Assembly: GCF_015708085.1 (NCBI RefSeq)
Contig: NZ_JADNYM010000016.1
Span: 76,790-110,545, forward strand
Direction of reading: 5' to 3'
Length of the DNA stretch: 33,756 bases
Source of the DNA: Arthrobacter terrae
Lineage (GTDB): Bacteria > Actinomycetota > Actinomycetes > Actinomycetales > Micrococcaceae
Part shown: piece by piece, positions 7,578 through 15,681 of the stretch
Layout of the letters: each line of letters opens with the position of its first letter
Position numbering within the stretch: the stretch's first letter is position 1
The notes under the pieces: model-generated
What the model was told of the DNA's origin: nothing
The model's input: the letters and a program-made list of their open reading frames with translations, nothing else
Database searches by the model: none
Made by a program: the position numbers and the translations under genes

Positions 7578-8492
7578 TTAGTACTGGTCGACCTTGGGCT
7601 GTTCCACCTTGGTCCCGGACTTGCCGAGCGTATCGTTGTAGATCTTCGTCCAGGTGTCTGAACCGTCGGTGAACATCTTGTTGATGAACGTGCGCAGCGC
7701 GGTGTCACCCTTGGGGAGGCCGACGCCGTACTTTTCGGTGGTGAACGGCTCGCCAACCACCTTGAAGGTATCCGGTTCCTGGGCGGCATAGCCGATCAGA
7801 ATGGCCTGGTCAGTGGTGACTGCGTCAACCTGGCCACCGCGGAGTGCCTCGATGCACTTGGAGTAGGTATCAAATTCCGTGGTCTTCGTATCCGGGAAGT
7901 TTGCCTTGATGTTCTGGATCGGAGTTGATCCGGTAGCCGAGCAAACGTTCTTGCCGGCGAGGTCCTTCTCACTCTTGATAGTGGTGTTGTCCTTCTTCAC
8001 CAGCAGGCCCTGGCCCGTGACGAAGTACGGGCCGGCGAAGTCGATCAGCTGCTTGCGCTTGTCCGTGATGGAGTACGTGCCGACGTAGTAGTCGATGTCG
8101 CCATTGGTGATGGCCGATTCACGGCTCGCCGAGGGGATAGGCTTGAACTCGATTTTGTCCTTGGCCACGCCCAACGATGCGGCAACCCACTCGGCGATCT
8201 CGATGTCGAACCCGGTGTATTCGCCGGTGGCGGCATCCTTGAACCCGAGTCCGGGCTGATCCTGCTTGACACCGACGCGGACAGTGCCGCTGGACTTAAT
8301 CTTATCGAAGGTCGGGCTGCCGGTGAGGCTGACGTCCTTGGCGACGGCAAAGGAAGGGCCGGACCCGGCGTCGGCCCCCGAGCCGCTTGCGCCGGCGTCC
8401 CCCGAACCGCCGCCGCAGGCGGACAGCGCCAATGCTGCCGCCGCGATAACGGCTGCGGCCCCCAGCCGCTTTTTGGCAAAGAATGCCTTCAT
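7578..8492 (-). CDS. gluB: Glutamate-binding lipoprotein of the ABC importer (GluB)
   Basis: Extracytoplasmic solute-binding protein (SBP family 3) that captures the amino acid and delivers it to GluCD, 304 aa. It has a lipoprotein signal peptide: basic KKR, a hydrophobic Ala-rich stretch, and lipobox LSAC with Cys26 as the lipid-modified residue. A Gly/Ser-rich tether follows. Family motifs include TVRVGVKQDQPGLGF, GFDIEIAEW, and the late VDAVTTDQAILIGYA. ATG 8492 is chosen over the open frame reaching 8651 because GAAAGGA lies about 6 nt upstream and the signal peptide begins there. The 168-nt space to gluA is longer than expected within an operon and could hold a second promoter. Confidence 0.93.
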   Translation of the reverse strand: MKAFFAKKRLGAAAVIAAAALALSACGGGSGDAGASGSGADAGSGPSFAVAKDVSLTGSPTFDKIKSSGTVRVGVKQDQPGLGFKDAATGEYTGFDIEIAEWVAASLGVAKDKIEFKPIPSASRESAITNGDIDYYVGTYSITDKRKQLIDFAGPYFVTGQGLLVKKDNTTIKSEKDLAGKNVCSATGSTPIQNIKANFPDTKTTEFDTYSKCIEALRGGQVDAVTTDQAILIGYAAQEPDTFKVVGEPFTTEKYGVGLPKGDTALRTFINKMFTDGSDTWTKIYNDTLGKSGTKVEQPKVDQY

Positions 8493-8660
8493 GATGTTCC
8501 TTTCGTTGTTCGGCCGCAACTGCGGCCTGGATGCGAGATCATTGCTGCCGCCACACGGCTGAACGCAGGCGGCTGGATGAGGAGTGGTGGAGCGGGGCCC
8601 GTGCACGGCTGCCGGCTCCGCTTGCTGAGGTCCGGTTGTCACGTGCTGCATCGGGCCGCG

Positions 8661-9416
8661 TCAGTGCGTGAGGATCTTCGAGAGGAAGTCCTTGGCACGT
8701 TCACTCTTGGGATGGGTGAAGAATTCCTCTGGCTGGCTGTCTTCGATGATCTGGCCGTCGGACATGAAGACGACCCTGTCCGCGGCCTTGCGGGCAAAGC
8801 CCATCTCGTGGGTGACAACGATCATCGTCATCCCGTCTTTGGCCAGACCGACCATGACATCGAGGACTTCATTGATCATTTCCGGGTCCAGCGCCGACGT
8901 CGGCTCGTCAAAGAGCATGACCTTGGGTTTCATCGCCAGCGCCCGCGCGATCGCGACACGCTGCTGCTGCCCGCCGGAAAGCTGGGCGGGCAGCTTCTGC
9001 GCCTGATGTCCGACGCCGACACGTTCCAGTAACTCCATTGCCTGCCGGTCCGCTTCCGCTTTCGACAGGCCCTTGACCTTGATCGGGCCGAGCGTCACGT
9101 TTTCCAGAATGGTCTTGTGAGCGAAGAGGTTAAAGGACTGGAAAACCATGCCGACGTCGGCACGCAGCCGGGCCAGTTCCTTGCCCTCGGCGGGAAGTTT
9201 CTTGCCGTCAATCCGGATCTCGCCGTCGTCGATCGTCTCCAAGCGGTTTATTGCCCGGCACAGGGTTGACTTTCCGGAACCCGAAGGGCCGATGACGACA
9301 ACGACTTCGCCTCTTTTGACCTGCAGATTAATGTCCTGCAGAACGTGCAACGAACCGTAGTGCTTATTAACCGCGGTCAGTTCCACGAGCGCAGGCGCAG
9401 CAGCTTCACTTGTCAT
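8661..9416 (-). CDS. gluA: Amino-acid ABC transporter ATP-binding protein (GluA)
   Basis: Cytoplasmic ATPase that powers glutamate-type uptake through GluBCD, 251 aa. It shows Walker [10 protein letters not shown], the Q-loop region [15 protein letters not shown] signature [16 protein letters not shown], Walker [13 protein letters not shown] and the switch His in VVTHEMGFA. The length is normal for polar amino-acid ATPases. First gene of the gluABCD set. ATG 9416 has no Shine-Dalgarno sequence, and a TAGATT hexamer ends 6 nt upstream, suggesting a leaderless operon mRNA. The gene is divergent from the LOG-family gene, with 124 nt between them. Confidence 0.94.
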   Translation of the reverse strand: MTSEAAAPALVELTAVNKHYGSLHVLQDINLQVKRGEVVVVIGPSGSGKSTLCRAINRLETIDDGEIRIDGKKLPAEGKELARLRADVGMVFQSFNLFAHKTILENVTLGPIKVKGLSKAEADRQAMELLERVGVGHQAQKLPAQLSGGQQQRVAIARALAMKPKVMLFDEPTSALDPEMINEVLDVMVGLAKDGMTMIVVTHEMGFARKAADRVVFMSDGQIIEDSQPEEFFTHPKSERAKDFLSKILTH

Positions 9417-9422
9417 AAGGAG

Positions 9423-9428
9423 AATCTA
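9423..9428 (-). promoter_or_regulatory. -10 hexamer of leaderless gluA
   Basis: TAGATT on the minus strand ends 6 nt before ATG 9416. It is the likely promoter of the whole gluABCD operon. Confidence 0.58.
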
Positions 9429-9528
9429 CCTAATCTTCCCAGCCGGTTGGAGGTTTGTGGGTGTACTGGCTTCGATCGTAACTCGAAAGAGACCTAAAAC
9501 ACGGCACCGGGCCGTGCTGATGGTGGCA

Positions 9529-9534
9529 TAGCCT
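9529..9534 (+). promoter_or_regulatory. -10 hexamer of the leaderless LOG-family gene
   Basis: TAGCCT ends 6 nt before ATG 9541 and no ribosome binding site is visible. Confidence 0.58.
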
Positions 9535-9540
9535 TAGGGA

Positions 9541-10302
9541 ATGAGCGCACCAACCGAATCGAACCGCCACAGGTCTCCACGCCGCAAGGGCCCCGTCGAG
9601 CTCCGCCGTGACCAGGCGCACGGCTCCACGGCAGACTCGCGTTTGCTGGATTCACGCAATGGCGGGGACTTCACGCACACCGATCCGTGGCGCGTGATGC
9701 GCATTCAAAGCGAATTCGTCGAGGGGTTCGGTGCCTTGGCGAACGTTGGCCCGGCCGTGAGTGTGTTCGGATCGGCGCGTACCAAGCCGGGAAGTATCCA
9801 CTATGAGATGGGCGTCGAAGTCGGCCGCAGACTGGCCGAAGCCGGAATCGGTGTGATCACCGGTGGCGGCCCTGGTTCGATGGAGGCTGCCAACAGGGGA
9901 GCCTGCGAGGCAGGCGGGCTCTCGGTGGGGCTTGGCATTGAGTTGCCTTTCGAACAGGGGATGAACGACTGGGTGGATCTGGGCATTAATTTCCGATATT
10001 TTTTCGCCCGGAAAACCATGTTCGTGAAATATGCGCAAGGCTTCATAGTGCTGCCCGGCGGGCTAGGGACACTGGACGAGCTTTTCGAAGCCATGGTGCT
10101 GGTGCAGACACACAAAGTCACCTCGTTTCCCATTGTCCTGATCGGCAAAGATTTTTGGGGCCCGCTGCTGGAGTGGATCTCCAGCAGGTTGGTGGCCGAT
10201 GGACTGGTGTCGTCGAAAGACCTGAACATCGTTGCATTGGCGGACTCCGCTGAGGAAGCCGTGAACATGATGCTGGCCGGCGGCGTGACCGGCCGGCGCT
10301 AG
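9541..10302 (+). CDS. LOG-family (TIGR00730) nucleotide phosphoribohydrolase
   Basis: Member of the Lonely Guy family, which cleaves nucleoside 5'-monophosphates such as cytokinin riboside monophosphate to base plus ribose 5-phosphate; the bacterial role is often unclear. Of 253 aa, the first 60 are a basic variable extension. The Rossmann-like core follows, with VFGSARTKP, GVITGGGPGSMEAAN and the diagnostic LPGGLGTLDELFE, where GGxGT binds the phosphoribosyl group and the Glu is catalytic. It is the likely counterpart of M. tuberculosis Rv1205, in the same position relative to dapE except that gluABCD is inserted. It starts a plus-strand run with the DivIVA-like, tag and mannosyltransferase genes. 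Confidence 0.92.
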   Translation: MSAPTESNRHRSPRRKGPVELRRDQAHGSTADSRLLDSRNGGDFTHTDPWRVMRIQSEFVEGFGALANVGPAVSVFGSARTKPGSIHYEMGVEVGRRLAEAGIGVITGGGPGSMEAANRGACEAGGLSVGLGIELPFEQGMNDWVDLGINFRYFFARKTMFVKYAQGFIVLPGGLGTLDELFEAMVLVQTHKVTSFPIVLIGKDFWGPLLEWISSRLVADGLVSSKDLNIVALADSAEEAVNMMLAGGVTGRR

Positions 10303-10372
10303 GGCACGACCTGCATCGCCTGTAGTGTCTGCAGACCGGTCAGGATCCAGCCGGATCTGGCACCATGGGTCA

Positions 10373-10741
10373 GTGACTTATTTCCTGATCTTTCTGGCCA
10401 TTGTGGTGGCCGGGGCCGTGGCTTTGTACGTCGTCGGGCTGGCCAAGCCTGCCCCCGGTGACTCGACTGCCGGTGACTCGACACCCGGTGACTCGACGGC
10501 CGGGGAGCGCGCCGCGGGTCAGGACGGGTTTACCGCGCCCGTGGCCAATCTGCCGCCAGTGCTGCTGCCGGAAATCCCGGAACCCGAAGATGTGGACAGA
10601 CTGCGGTTTTCGCTGGGTTTGCGGGGCTATCGGATGGATCAGGTTGACGACGTCCTGGATCGGCTGCGGGACCAGCTCGCGGCCAAGGATGCGCGGATCG
10701 CCGCGCTGGAAGCGAAGCCACCCGAGGACAGCGCACCGTGA
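10373..10741 (+). CDS. DivIVA-domain membrane protein
   Basis: 122-aa protein with one N-terminal membrane helix (about residues 3-22), a repeat-rich linker and a C-terminal DivIVA-like segment (LRFSLGLRGYRMDQVDDVLD) running into a short coiled coil (RLRDQLAAKDARIAALEA). DivIVA-type domains recruit cell-envelope or division proteins to curved membrane. This short, membrane-anchored form resembles M. tuberculosis Rv1209, also 122 aa from memory. GTG 10373 is chosen because it begins the hydrophobic helix; the frame is open back to GTG 10325 but that extension looks non-coding. The linker holds GDSTA/GDSTP/GDSTA/GERAA repeats. Its stop overlaps the tag start by 4 nt (GTGA), indicating translational coupling. 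Confidence 0.82.
   Translation: MTYFLIFLAIVVAGAVALYVVGLAKPAPGDSTAGDSTPGDSTAGERAAGQDGFTAPVANLPPVLLPEIPEPEDVDRLRFSLGLRGYRMDQVDDVLDRLRDQLAAKDARIAALEAKPPEDSAP
10457..10516 (+). repeat. 15-nt tandem repeats in the DivIVA-like gene
   Basis: Three near-identical 15-nt units (10457-10471, 10472-10486, 10487-10501) encode GDST(A/P), followed by a diverged fourth (GERAA). They lie in the linker between the membrane helix and the DivIVA domain, where length changes should be tolerated. Confidence 0.85.
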
Positions 10742-11322
10742 GCGCCCTGATTGTCGGAGCGGACGGTAAAGCACGCTGCGGGTGGGCCGGTATGAGTTCC
10801 AATGCGGACTATGAGCGTTACCATGACCAGGAGTGGGGCCGACCGGTCACTGGTGAGCGCGATGTGTTCGAGCGGCTCAGCCTGGAAGCGTTCCAGTCGG
10901 GGTTGAGCTGGATTACCATTTTGCGTAAGCGTGAAGCTTTCCGAAGCGCCTTCAGCAATTTTGAGCCCGCTGCCGTGGCGGCGTTCGATGAAGCTGACGT
11001 CCAGCGCCTGCTCAGTGATGCGGGGATCGTCCGTAATGGCGCCAAGATCCGCGCAACCATTTCCAACGCGCGAGCGGTGGAGAACCTCCCGGACGGGGAA
11101 ACGCTCGCCGGCCTTGTGCATTCATTTGCCCCGAAGGCCGCTTCGCCTACCGGGCCAGGGCCAGCTGTGCCATCGTCAACCGTGGAATCCGCTGCCCTGG
11201 CTGTTGCGCTGAAAAAGCGCGGTTTCCGGTTTGTTGGCCCCACCACGGCCTACGCGATGATGCAGGCAATAGGGCTGGTCAACGACCATCTGGCTGGTTG
11301 TTGGGTTCGTGGAGATGCCTGA
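10738..11322 (+). CDS. tag: DNA-3-methyladenine glycosylase I
   Basis: Base-excision repair enzyme that removes 3-methyladenine from alkylated DNA. The 194-aa protein shows the Tag pattern: RCGWAG with zinc ligand Cys14, DYERYHDQEWGRP with His29, a helical core FERLSLEAFQSGLSWITIL, and GFRFVGPTTAYAMMQAIGLV. The C-terminal ND-H-LAG-C motif supplies the last two zinc ligands. It begins with GTG inside the last codons of the DivIVA-like gene and its end overlaps the next gene, so expression of the three is probably coupled. Counterpart of Rv1210 in the mycobacterial cluster. Confidence 0.95.
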   Translation: MSALIVGADGKARCGWAGMSSNADYERYHDQEWGRPVTGERDVFERLSLEAFQSGLSWITILRKREAFRSAFSNFEPAAVAAFDEADVQRLLSDAGIVRNGAKIRATISNARAVENLPDGETLAGLVHSFAPKAASPTGPGPAVPSSTVESAALAVALKKRGFRFVGPTTAYAMMQAIGLVNDHLAGCWVRGDA

Positions 11323-12577
11323 GCCCGAAACGTCCGAGCCAGTAGCCGCCGGCTCGGGAACCGCGGTGACACTAAACGATGTCTTATGGCAACGCCTGCT
11401 GCGCGGAGCTGACACCGCCCGGCGGTGGCCGTGGTGGATCCGCATTGCGGTGATTTATCTGGCGGCAAGGTTTGTTTCATATTGTATTTTTGAAGCCGTC
11501 TCGCTGCATCAGGGGATCAGCCCCTGGGGCGGTGCGCATCCGGATTACCTGCACTTTGTCGGAATCTGGGACAGCACGTGGTACCGGGACGTCTTTGACA
11601 ATGGATATCCGCGTGTCATTCCCCGGGACGCAGCCGGCGTGGCGCGGGAAAATTCATGGGCGTTTTACCCGCTGTATCCGTTTTTGGTCCGTGGGCTGAG
11701 CGCTATTACGTCGCTCGGCTGGCTGGTGCTGGCTCCGGCCCTCTCGCTGGCGGCCGGTTTGGCTGCGTCCTTACTGATCTACCGGCTCTTTCGCCGCTTT
11801 GCCTCAACCTCGACGGCGACGTGGGGCATCGTCTTCTTCGTTACCTTCCCCGTCTCTCCTGTCCTGCAGGTGCCCTACGCTGAATCCCTGAGCTTGTTGC
11901 TCTTGGCGGCGGCGCTGTATCTGTTGGTCCGGCAGCGCTATCTGTGGGCGATGCCGGTCGTCGTGCTGATGTGCCTGAGCCGTCCGGCGGGCGTTCCGTT
12001 TGCAGCCGTCGTCGGAGCGCATCTGCTGTTCCGGTTTCTGCGTCGAAGAACCGTCCAGTTCCGGACCGCCGAGCTGCTCAGCGGTATGGCGCTGTTGCTC
12101 GTCAGTGCGTTGGCGGCGTTTGCTTGGCCATTGATCGCTTGGGCTGCGACAGGTCAGCCGACGGCCTACACGGACACCGAGACTGCGTGGCGCGGCACTG
12201 CACTCGAGCTTTTCACTCCATGGTTGGACACCGGGCGGCAACTCTTCGGCCCGGTGCTGGGACCGCTGGCGCCCTTGGTCCTGGTGCTGTTGTTCGCGTT
12301 GTACATGGGCTCACGCGCCGTGCGGAACATCGGCAGCGATTTACGGTTGTGGTGCATTGGGTACTTCGGCTACATCCTGGCGGTCCTACAGCCGCAGACG
12401 AGCACTTTCCGCATGCTGCTGCCACTGTTTCCGTTGGCCCTTGCAGCCGCTTTCGTCTCACGTTCGCGGGCGTACCGCGGCACTATCCTGGTCCTGTTCA
12501 TCCTGCTGCAGATTGTCTGGGTCGCGTGGTTGTGGTCCTGGGCGGAGTTGCCCGGCGGAGGGGACTATCCGCCGTAG
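11315..12577 (+). CDS. PIG-V-like mannosyltransferase, multi-pass membrane protein
   Basis: 420-aa integral membrane protein with roughly nine to ten hydrophobic segments after a cytosolic N-terminus. The first outside loop has FVGIWDSTWYRDVFDNGYP and then SWAFYPLYPFLVR. These match the acidic WDxxWY and FxPLYP motifs of PIG-V/GT76-like polyprenyl-phosphate-mannose-dependent transferases found in actinobacteria. It probably mannosylates a lipid or glycan at the outer face of the membrane; the acceptor is unknown. ATG 11315 overlaps the tag stop by 8 nt and is preceded by GGAG very close by; GTG 11309 is an alternative. Function is assigned from motifs and topology only. Confidence 0.75.
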   Translation: MPEPETSEPVAAGSGTAVTLNDVLWQRLLRGADTARRWPWWIRIAVIYLAARFVSYCIFEAVSLHQGISPWGGAHPDYLHFVGIWDSTWYRDVFDNGYPRVIPRDAAGVARENSWAFYPLYPFLVRGLSAITSLGWLVLAPALSLAAGLAASLLIYRLFRRFASTSTATWGIVFFVTFPVSPVLQVPYAESLSLLLLAAALYLLVRQRYLWAMPVVVLMCLSRPAGVPFAAVVGAHLLFRFLRRRTVQFRTAELLSGMALLLVSALAAFAWPLIAWAATGQPTAYTDTETAWRGTALELFTPWLDTGRQLFGPVLGPLAPLVLVLLFALYMGSRAVRNIGSDLRLWCIGYFGYILAVLQPQTSTFRMLLPLFPLALAAAFVSRSRAYRGTILVLFILLQIVWVAWLWSWAELPGGGDYPP

Positions 12578-12793
12578 AGGCGCGCCCCGGGCGGTGCGGG
12601 CGCACGCCGTCGCGCGGCGCTGCGATTAGCACCGGACCCATTTCTGCAGGATAATGGTGTGAGCGAAACAACAGGGCAGCCGAAGATTGCCCCGGTTGCA
12701 CGGACCTTCTTACGGCCGTGCAGTCGACGTTACCTCGCGGTCGGGGGATCTGCCAAGAGACCATCGTCCGCAATATGTGAAGGGAAATTCCTT
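12578..12793. other. Spacer upstream of the DUF3117 gene
   Basis: 216 nt with GC-rich inverted repeats right after the mannosyltransferase stop, possibly a weak terminator, and then AT-richer sequence near 12645-12660 that may hold a promoter. An open frame from 12659 runs into DUF3117 but has no family support in this part. Confidence 0.35.
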
Positions 12794-12961
12794 ATGGCGG
12801 CGATGAAACCCAGAACCGGCGACGGTCCAATGGAAGTTACAAAAGAGGGGCGCAGCCTGATTATGCGGGTTCCACTCGAAGGCGGAGGACGCCTGGTGGT
12901 AGAACTCAAGGTCGCCGAGGCCGTCAACCTCAAGGAATGCCTGACGGGCGCAACGGAGTAA
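12794..12961 (+). CDS. DUF3117 small protein
   Basis: 55-aa actinobacterial protein of unknown function with the family sequence MAAMKPRTGDGPMEVTKEGR and LIMRVPLEGGGRLVVELK. ATG 12794 is chosen because the conserved family begins at this Met and GAAGGGA lies about 9 nt upstream; the frame is open further upstream but that part is not conserved in type. It corresponds to M. tuberculosis Rv1211 and keeps the same place after tag. It is convergent with the sedolisin gene, with 3 nt between stops. Confidence 0.92.
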   Translation: MAAMKPRTGDGPMEVTKEGRSLIMRVPLEGGGRLVVELKVAEAVNLKECLTGATE

Positions 12962-12964
12962 TCG

Positions 12965-14626
12965 CTAGGCGGCCGCCCCTCCATCCGGGATCAACGCTTT
13001 CAACAGTACTGTCAACAGGGTTGAACCGTCCGGGACGCCCAGCCCGGTGCACGCGTCCCACCCGGGTCCGGCAGTAAACGCACCGTTGTCTCCGCTGGTG
13101 ATATCCCGGAAGCCAGCCGGGACCGTACCCTGGCTGGCTTTACCGTAGAGGGCCGGCTGCAGCAGACCCAATCCGCGTCCGGCTGCCTGCGCCAGCCGGG
13201 CGATCAGGGCAGCCCACAATGGTGCCACGGCGCTGGTCCCGCCGATCACCATATCGTGGCCATCCACTCGGACACGGTACCCCGTCTGCGGATCTGCGAC
13301 TGCGGAGACATCCGGAACTCCACGTCCGCTCTTCCCGTCCGGAGCCGGGACACCTGCGCTGCCCTGCCACAGCGGAAGTCCGAAGGCTGTACTGACGCCT
13401 CCGCCGGTGGCGCCGCCGGAAGCGCCATTATTCCACACCGTTTCGGACTTCACGGCACCGGTGGCCGGGGTCGCATCCAAACGGGTCCCGCCGCAGGCCA
13501 GCGCGTGCGGGCTGGAGGCCGGGAAGTCCACATGCGCCTTCTTGTCCGTCGCACGGTCGGTGCTGCCGTCGTCGCCCGCCGCTGCCGTCACGCTAACGCC
13601 CAGAATCGCCGCATCCTGCATCGCCTGATCCATGGCATTGCGCGCCTGCCCGGTCCAGGCGTCTTCGCTTTGTCCCCAGCTGATGCTGATGGCGGCAGGC
13701 GCAGGGACTGCGTGGGAAGCAGCGCTGAGGGCGTTGAGGAAACCGGCATCCGTATTAGGGGCGAAATAGACGATAATTTCTGCCCCGGGTGCCAGCGCGC
13801 CTGCGACTTCAATGTCCAGCATGACTTCTCCATCAGCCCCTGCTGGGTCTTGGCCGGGGCGATTGTCCGCTCCATCGACTCCGACCGCGCGGACCACGGG
13901 GGCAGCGATTCCGAGGTCCCCGAAATACGTATCCAGGTCGCTCTGCTGATAGCCGCCACCGAGTTCGATGATGGCGATTCTCTGGCCGGACCCGTCGTAG
14001 CCGATGGGAAACTTATACACGCGGCCCAGATCCAGCGGTGTGTAGGATACCGACTGCGCGGCGGCCGGCACTATCCGAAAGAGCGTACGGGATTGCGGCC
14101 TGTCGTCGAGCCCGAGCACAGCTGTCACTATGCCGTCCAGATTGGCGGGGACGCTCAATGTGCCGGTGCGGCGGCGCTGCGTTCCGCCGGAGCCCTCCGC
14201 AACGTCACTCTGCCTCAACCGGGTGCCGAAAATGCGGTCCATGACTCCGGCGCTGGCACTGACCCTGACACGCCGGGAAGGGCCGTCGGATTCGACCACG
14301 GTGGCCCCCAGCGAGGTGAGCGTTGAGATTACGAGGTCAAGATCCTCCGGCGCCGCACCGAACGCGTCCGCGAGTTGCTGAGGATTCAGCGGCGTGGCGA
14401 ACGCCTCTTGGCCGGGCTCCGCCCGGCGCCGCAGGATGAGCGTAGCGTCAACCTGGACGGAAGAGTGCAGCGCTGCCAGCTCCGCGGCCGGAGCCACCCC
14501 CCTGACCTCGGTCCGTTCGCTCCCGGGAAGCTCACACAGATCCAATGGCTGTTCGGTCTGTGGAGGCTGGGCGGGGTCTGCTGGCTGCGCGGGGGTGTCC
14601 TGGTTCTCCGACTGTGGCGTATTCAT
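12965..14626 (-). CDS. S53 (sedolisin/kumamolisin-type) serine-carboxyl peptidase without signal peptide
   Basis: 553 aa. Residues about 40-165 form the pro-kumamolisin activation domain (LNPQQLADAFGA; GVMDRIFGTRLRQ) and about 190-545 the subtilisin-fold catalytic domain. The catalytic set looks complete: Glu267 and Asp271 in DGEVMLDIE, oxyanion Asp352 in AAAGDDG, and Ser465 in GGTSAVAPL. The calcium site is FRDITSGDNG followed by GPGWDACTGLG. These enzymes are usually secreted and act at low pH. Here the N-terminus is Gln/Pro/Ala/Glu-rich with no hydrophobic segment, and an in-frame stop lies four codons upstream of ATG 14626, so a missed signal peptide is excluded unless the sequence has an error. 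A near-match hexamer TAAACC ends 6 nt before the start. Confidence 0.9.
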   Translation of the reverse strand: MNTPQSENQDTPAQPADPAQPPQTEQPLDLCELPGSERTEVRGVAPAAELAALHSSVQVDATLILRRRAEPGQEAFATPLNPQQLADAFGAAPEDLDLVISTLTSLGATVVESDGPSRRVRVSASAGVMDRIFGTRLRQSDVAEGSGGTQRRRTGTLSVPANLDGIVTAVLGLDDRPQSRTLFRIVPAAAQSVSYTPLDLGRVYKFPIGYDGSGQRIAIIELGGGYQQSDLDTYFGDLGIAAPVVRAVGVDGADNRPGQDPAGADGEVMLDIEVAGALAPGAEIIVYFAPNTDAGFLNALSAASHAVPAPAAISISWGQSEDAWTGQARNAMDQAMQDAAILGVSVTAAAGDDGSTDRATDKKAHVDFPASSPHALACGGTRLDATPATGAVKSETVWNNGASGGATGGGVSTAFGLPLWQGSAGVPAPDGKSGRGVPDVSAVADPQTGYRVRVDGHDMVIGGTSAVAPLWAALIARLAQAAGRGLGLLQPALYGKASQGTVPAGFRDITSGDNGAFTAGPGWDACTGLGVPDGSTLLTVLLKALIPDGGAAA

Positions 14627-14739
14627 GTAACTGGTTTACCACCGGGAACAGACAGGGAGAAGAGGTATCGGGATCCGAAGTGCTTGATGGTCCTGCCGGG
14701 CCTGTGTTGCTGGACCGCGCCGTCCGAGGACTGAGGAGC

Positions 14740-15372
14740 CTAGCGCTTGACGGCCAGCAGCAGTCCATCGCCGGTAGGCAGCAGCGCACTCATCAGCCGT
14801 TCGTCCTCCCGGACAGTTTTCCCTACTTGACGCAGGACCACTGTTCCAGCGTCGCGGATGGCAGGGTCGGAGACGCGGTCTTTATCCAGCGCGTCGTTGA
14901 CGATCAGCAGACCGCCGGGCTTGAGTAGCCGGATGGCCTGTTCGATGTATCCCGGGTAGGAGGGTTTGTCGGCGTCGATGAACACCAGATCGTAGGCGGA
15001 ATCCGTCAGCCGCGGCAACACGTCCGCCGCCCGCCCAGAGATGGTGCGCGTGCGGTTGGCGGGAGATCCGGACTCGACGAAGGCCTCACGGGCAGCCTTG
15101 AGATGGTCCACGTCGACATCGATGGTGGTCAGGACAGACTGTCGATTCAACCCGCGCAGCAGGCAGACCCCTGAGACCCCGGCTCCTGTTCCTATTTCCA
15201 CGGCCGTTTGAGCCTTGGATGCGGCGGCAAGCACGGTGAGCGCTGAACCGACGCCGGGGCTGACCGGAAAAATTCCAAGCTCATGGGAACGCTCACGGGC
15301 ACGCAGCAAAACATCGTCCTCGTTCGGCAGGCCTTCGGTATAGGACCAGCTGGTGGACTTGTCGGCACTCAT
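14740..15372 (-). CDS. Class I SAM-dependent O-methyltransferase
   Basis: 210-aa cytoplasmic methyltransferase of the caffeoyl-CoA/catechol O-methyltransferase type (Methyltransf_3/24). SAM-binding motif I is AVEIGTGAGVSGVCLLRGL, the acidic loop is TTIDVDVDHLKAAREAF, and motif IV is YDLVFIDADKPSYPGYIEQA, whose Asp residues would bind a divalent metal. KPGGLLIVNDAL is the following strand. ATG 15372 (MSADKSTSW) is chosen over an upstream start because AGGAAAC lies about 12 nt before it and the added residues look unconserved. It is divergent from sigE, exactly as Rv1220c is from sigE in mycobacteria. The substrate is unknown. Confidence 0.9.
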   Translation of the reverse strand: MSADKSTSWSYTEGLPNEDDVLLRARERSHELGIFPVSPGVGSALTVLAAASKAQTAVEIGTGAGVSGVCLLRGLNRQSVLTTIDVDVDHLKAAREAFVESGSPANRTRTISGRAADVLPRLTDSAYDLVFIDADKPSYPGYIEQAIRLLKPGGLLIVNDALDKDRVSDPAIRDAGTVVLRQVGKTVREDERLMSALLPTGDGLLLAVKR

Positions 15373-15681
15373 GACTCTGGGTTTCCTACTCTGTTGCACG
15401 GATTGCATCCAAGCCTACTGCCTGGCGGAAAAATGCCCTGTTACGCGCTGGGTAAGTCTGTCAGTGATTATCCAGCTTAATTTGGCATACTTAAGACTCG
15501 TCGAATATTACCGGCAGACGAAACACGGCAGCGGACCATCCGGCCGGGGAGCGGCAACGAATAGCAAGTGAGACCCCGCCACCGGCGGAGTCTTTGCCGG
15601 AGGGTAGCCTCCGGCGGCATGTTTTTTGCTTGACTCTGCCTCCCCGCTTAAAAGGGAGGGCAAGGACAGAAAGGAGCGGCC
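15373..15681. other. Divergent spacer between O-methyltransferase and sigE
   Basis: 309 nt without a convincing gene. The left half is AT-richer (15460-15520) and probably holds promoters for both directions. The right half, which becomes the sigE leader, carries three inverted repeats (15576-15588, 15596-15615 and about 15637-15659). Confidence 0.5.
15596..15615 (+). terminator. Terminator-like hairpin in the sigE leader
   Basis: An 8-bp stem (15596-15603 with 15608-15615) with a 4-nt loop is followed 6 nt later by six T (15622-15627). It lies 54 nt upstream of the sigE Shine-Dalgarno sequence, so it could attenuate transcription of sigE or stop transcripts from further upstream. Confidence 0.4.

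Noticed and set aside
8493-8651. N-terminal extension of the glutamate-binding protein
   Set aside because: A strong ribosome binding site and a complete lipoprotein signal begin at 8492; the extension would place 53 residues before the signal peptide.
5958-9416. Riboswitch or T-box controlling the glutamate transporter
   Set aside because: The predicted gluA transcript is leaderless, leaving no room for a 5' element, and no such consensus was recognised.
13256-14326. 356-aa plus-strand frame over the sedolisin gene
   Set aside because: Antisense to a complete S53 peptidase; its composition is that of a shadow frame.
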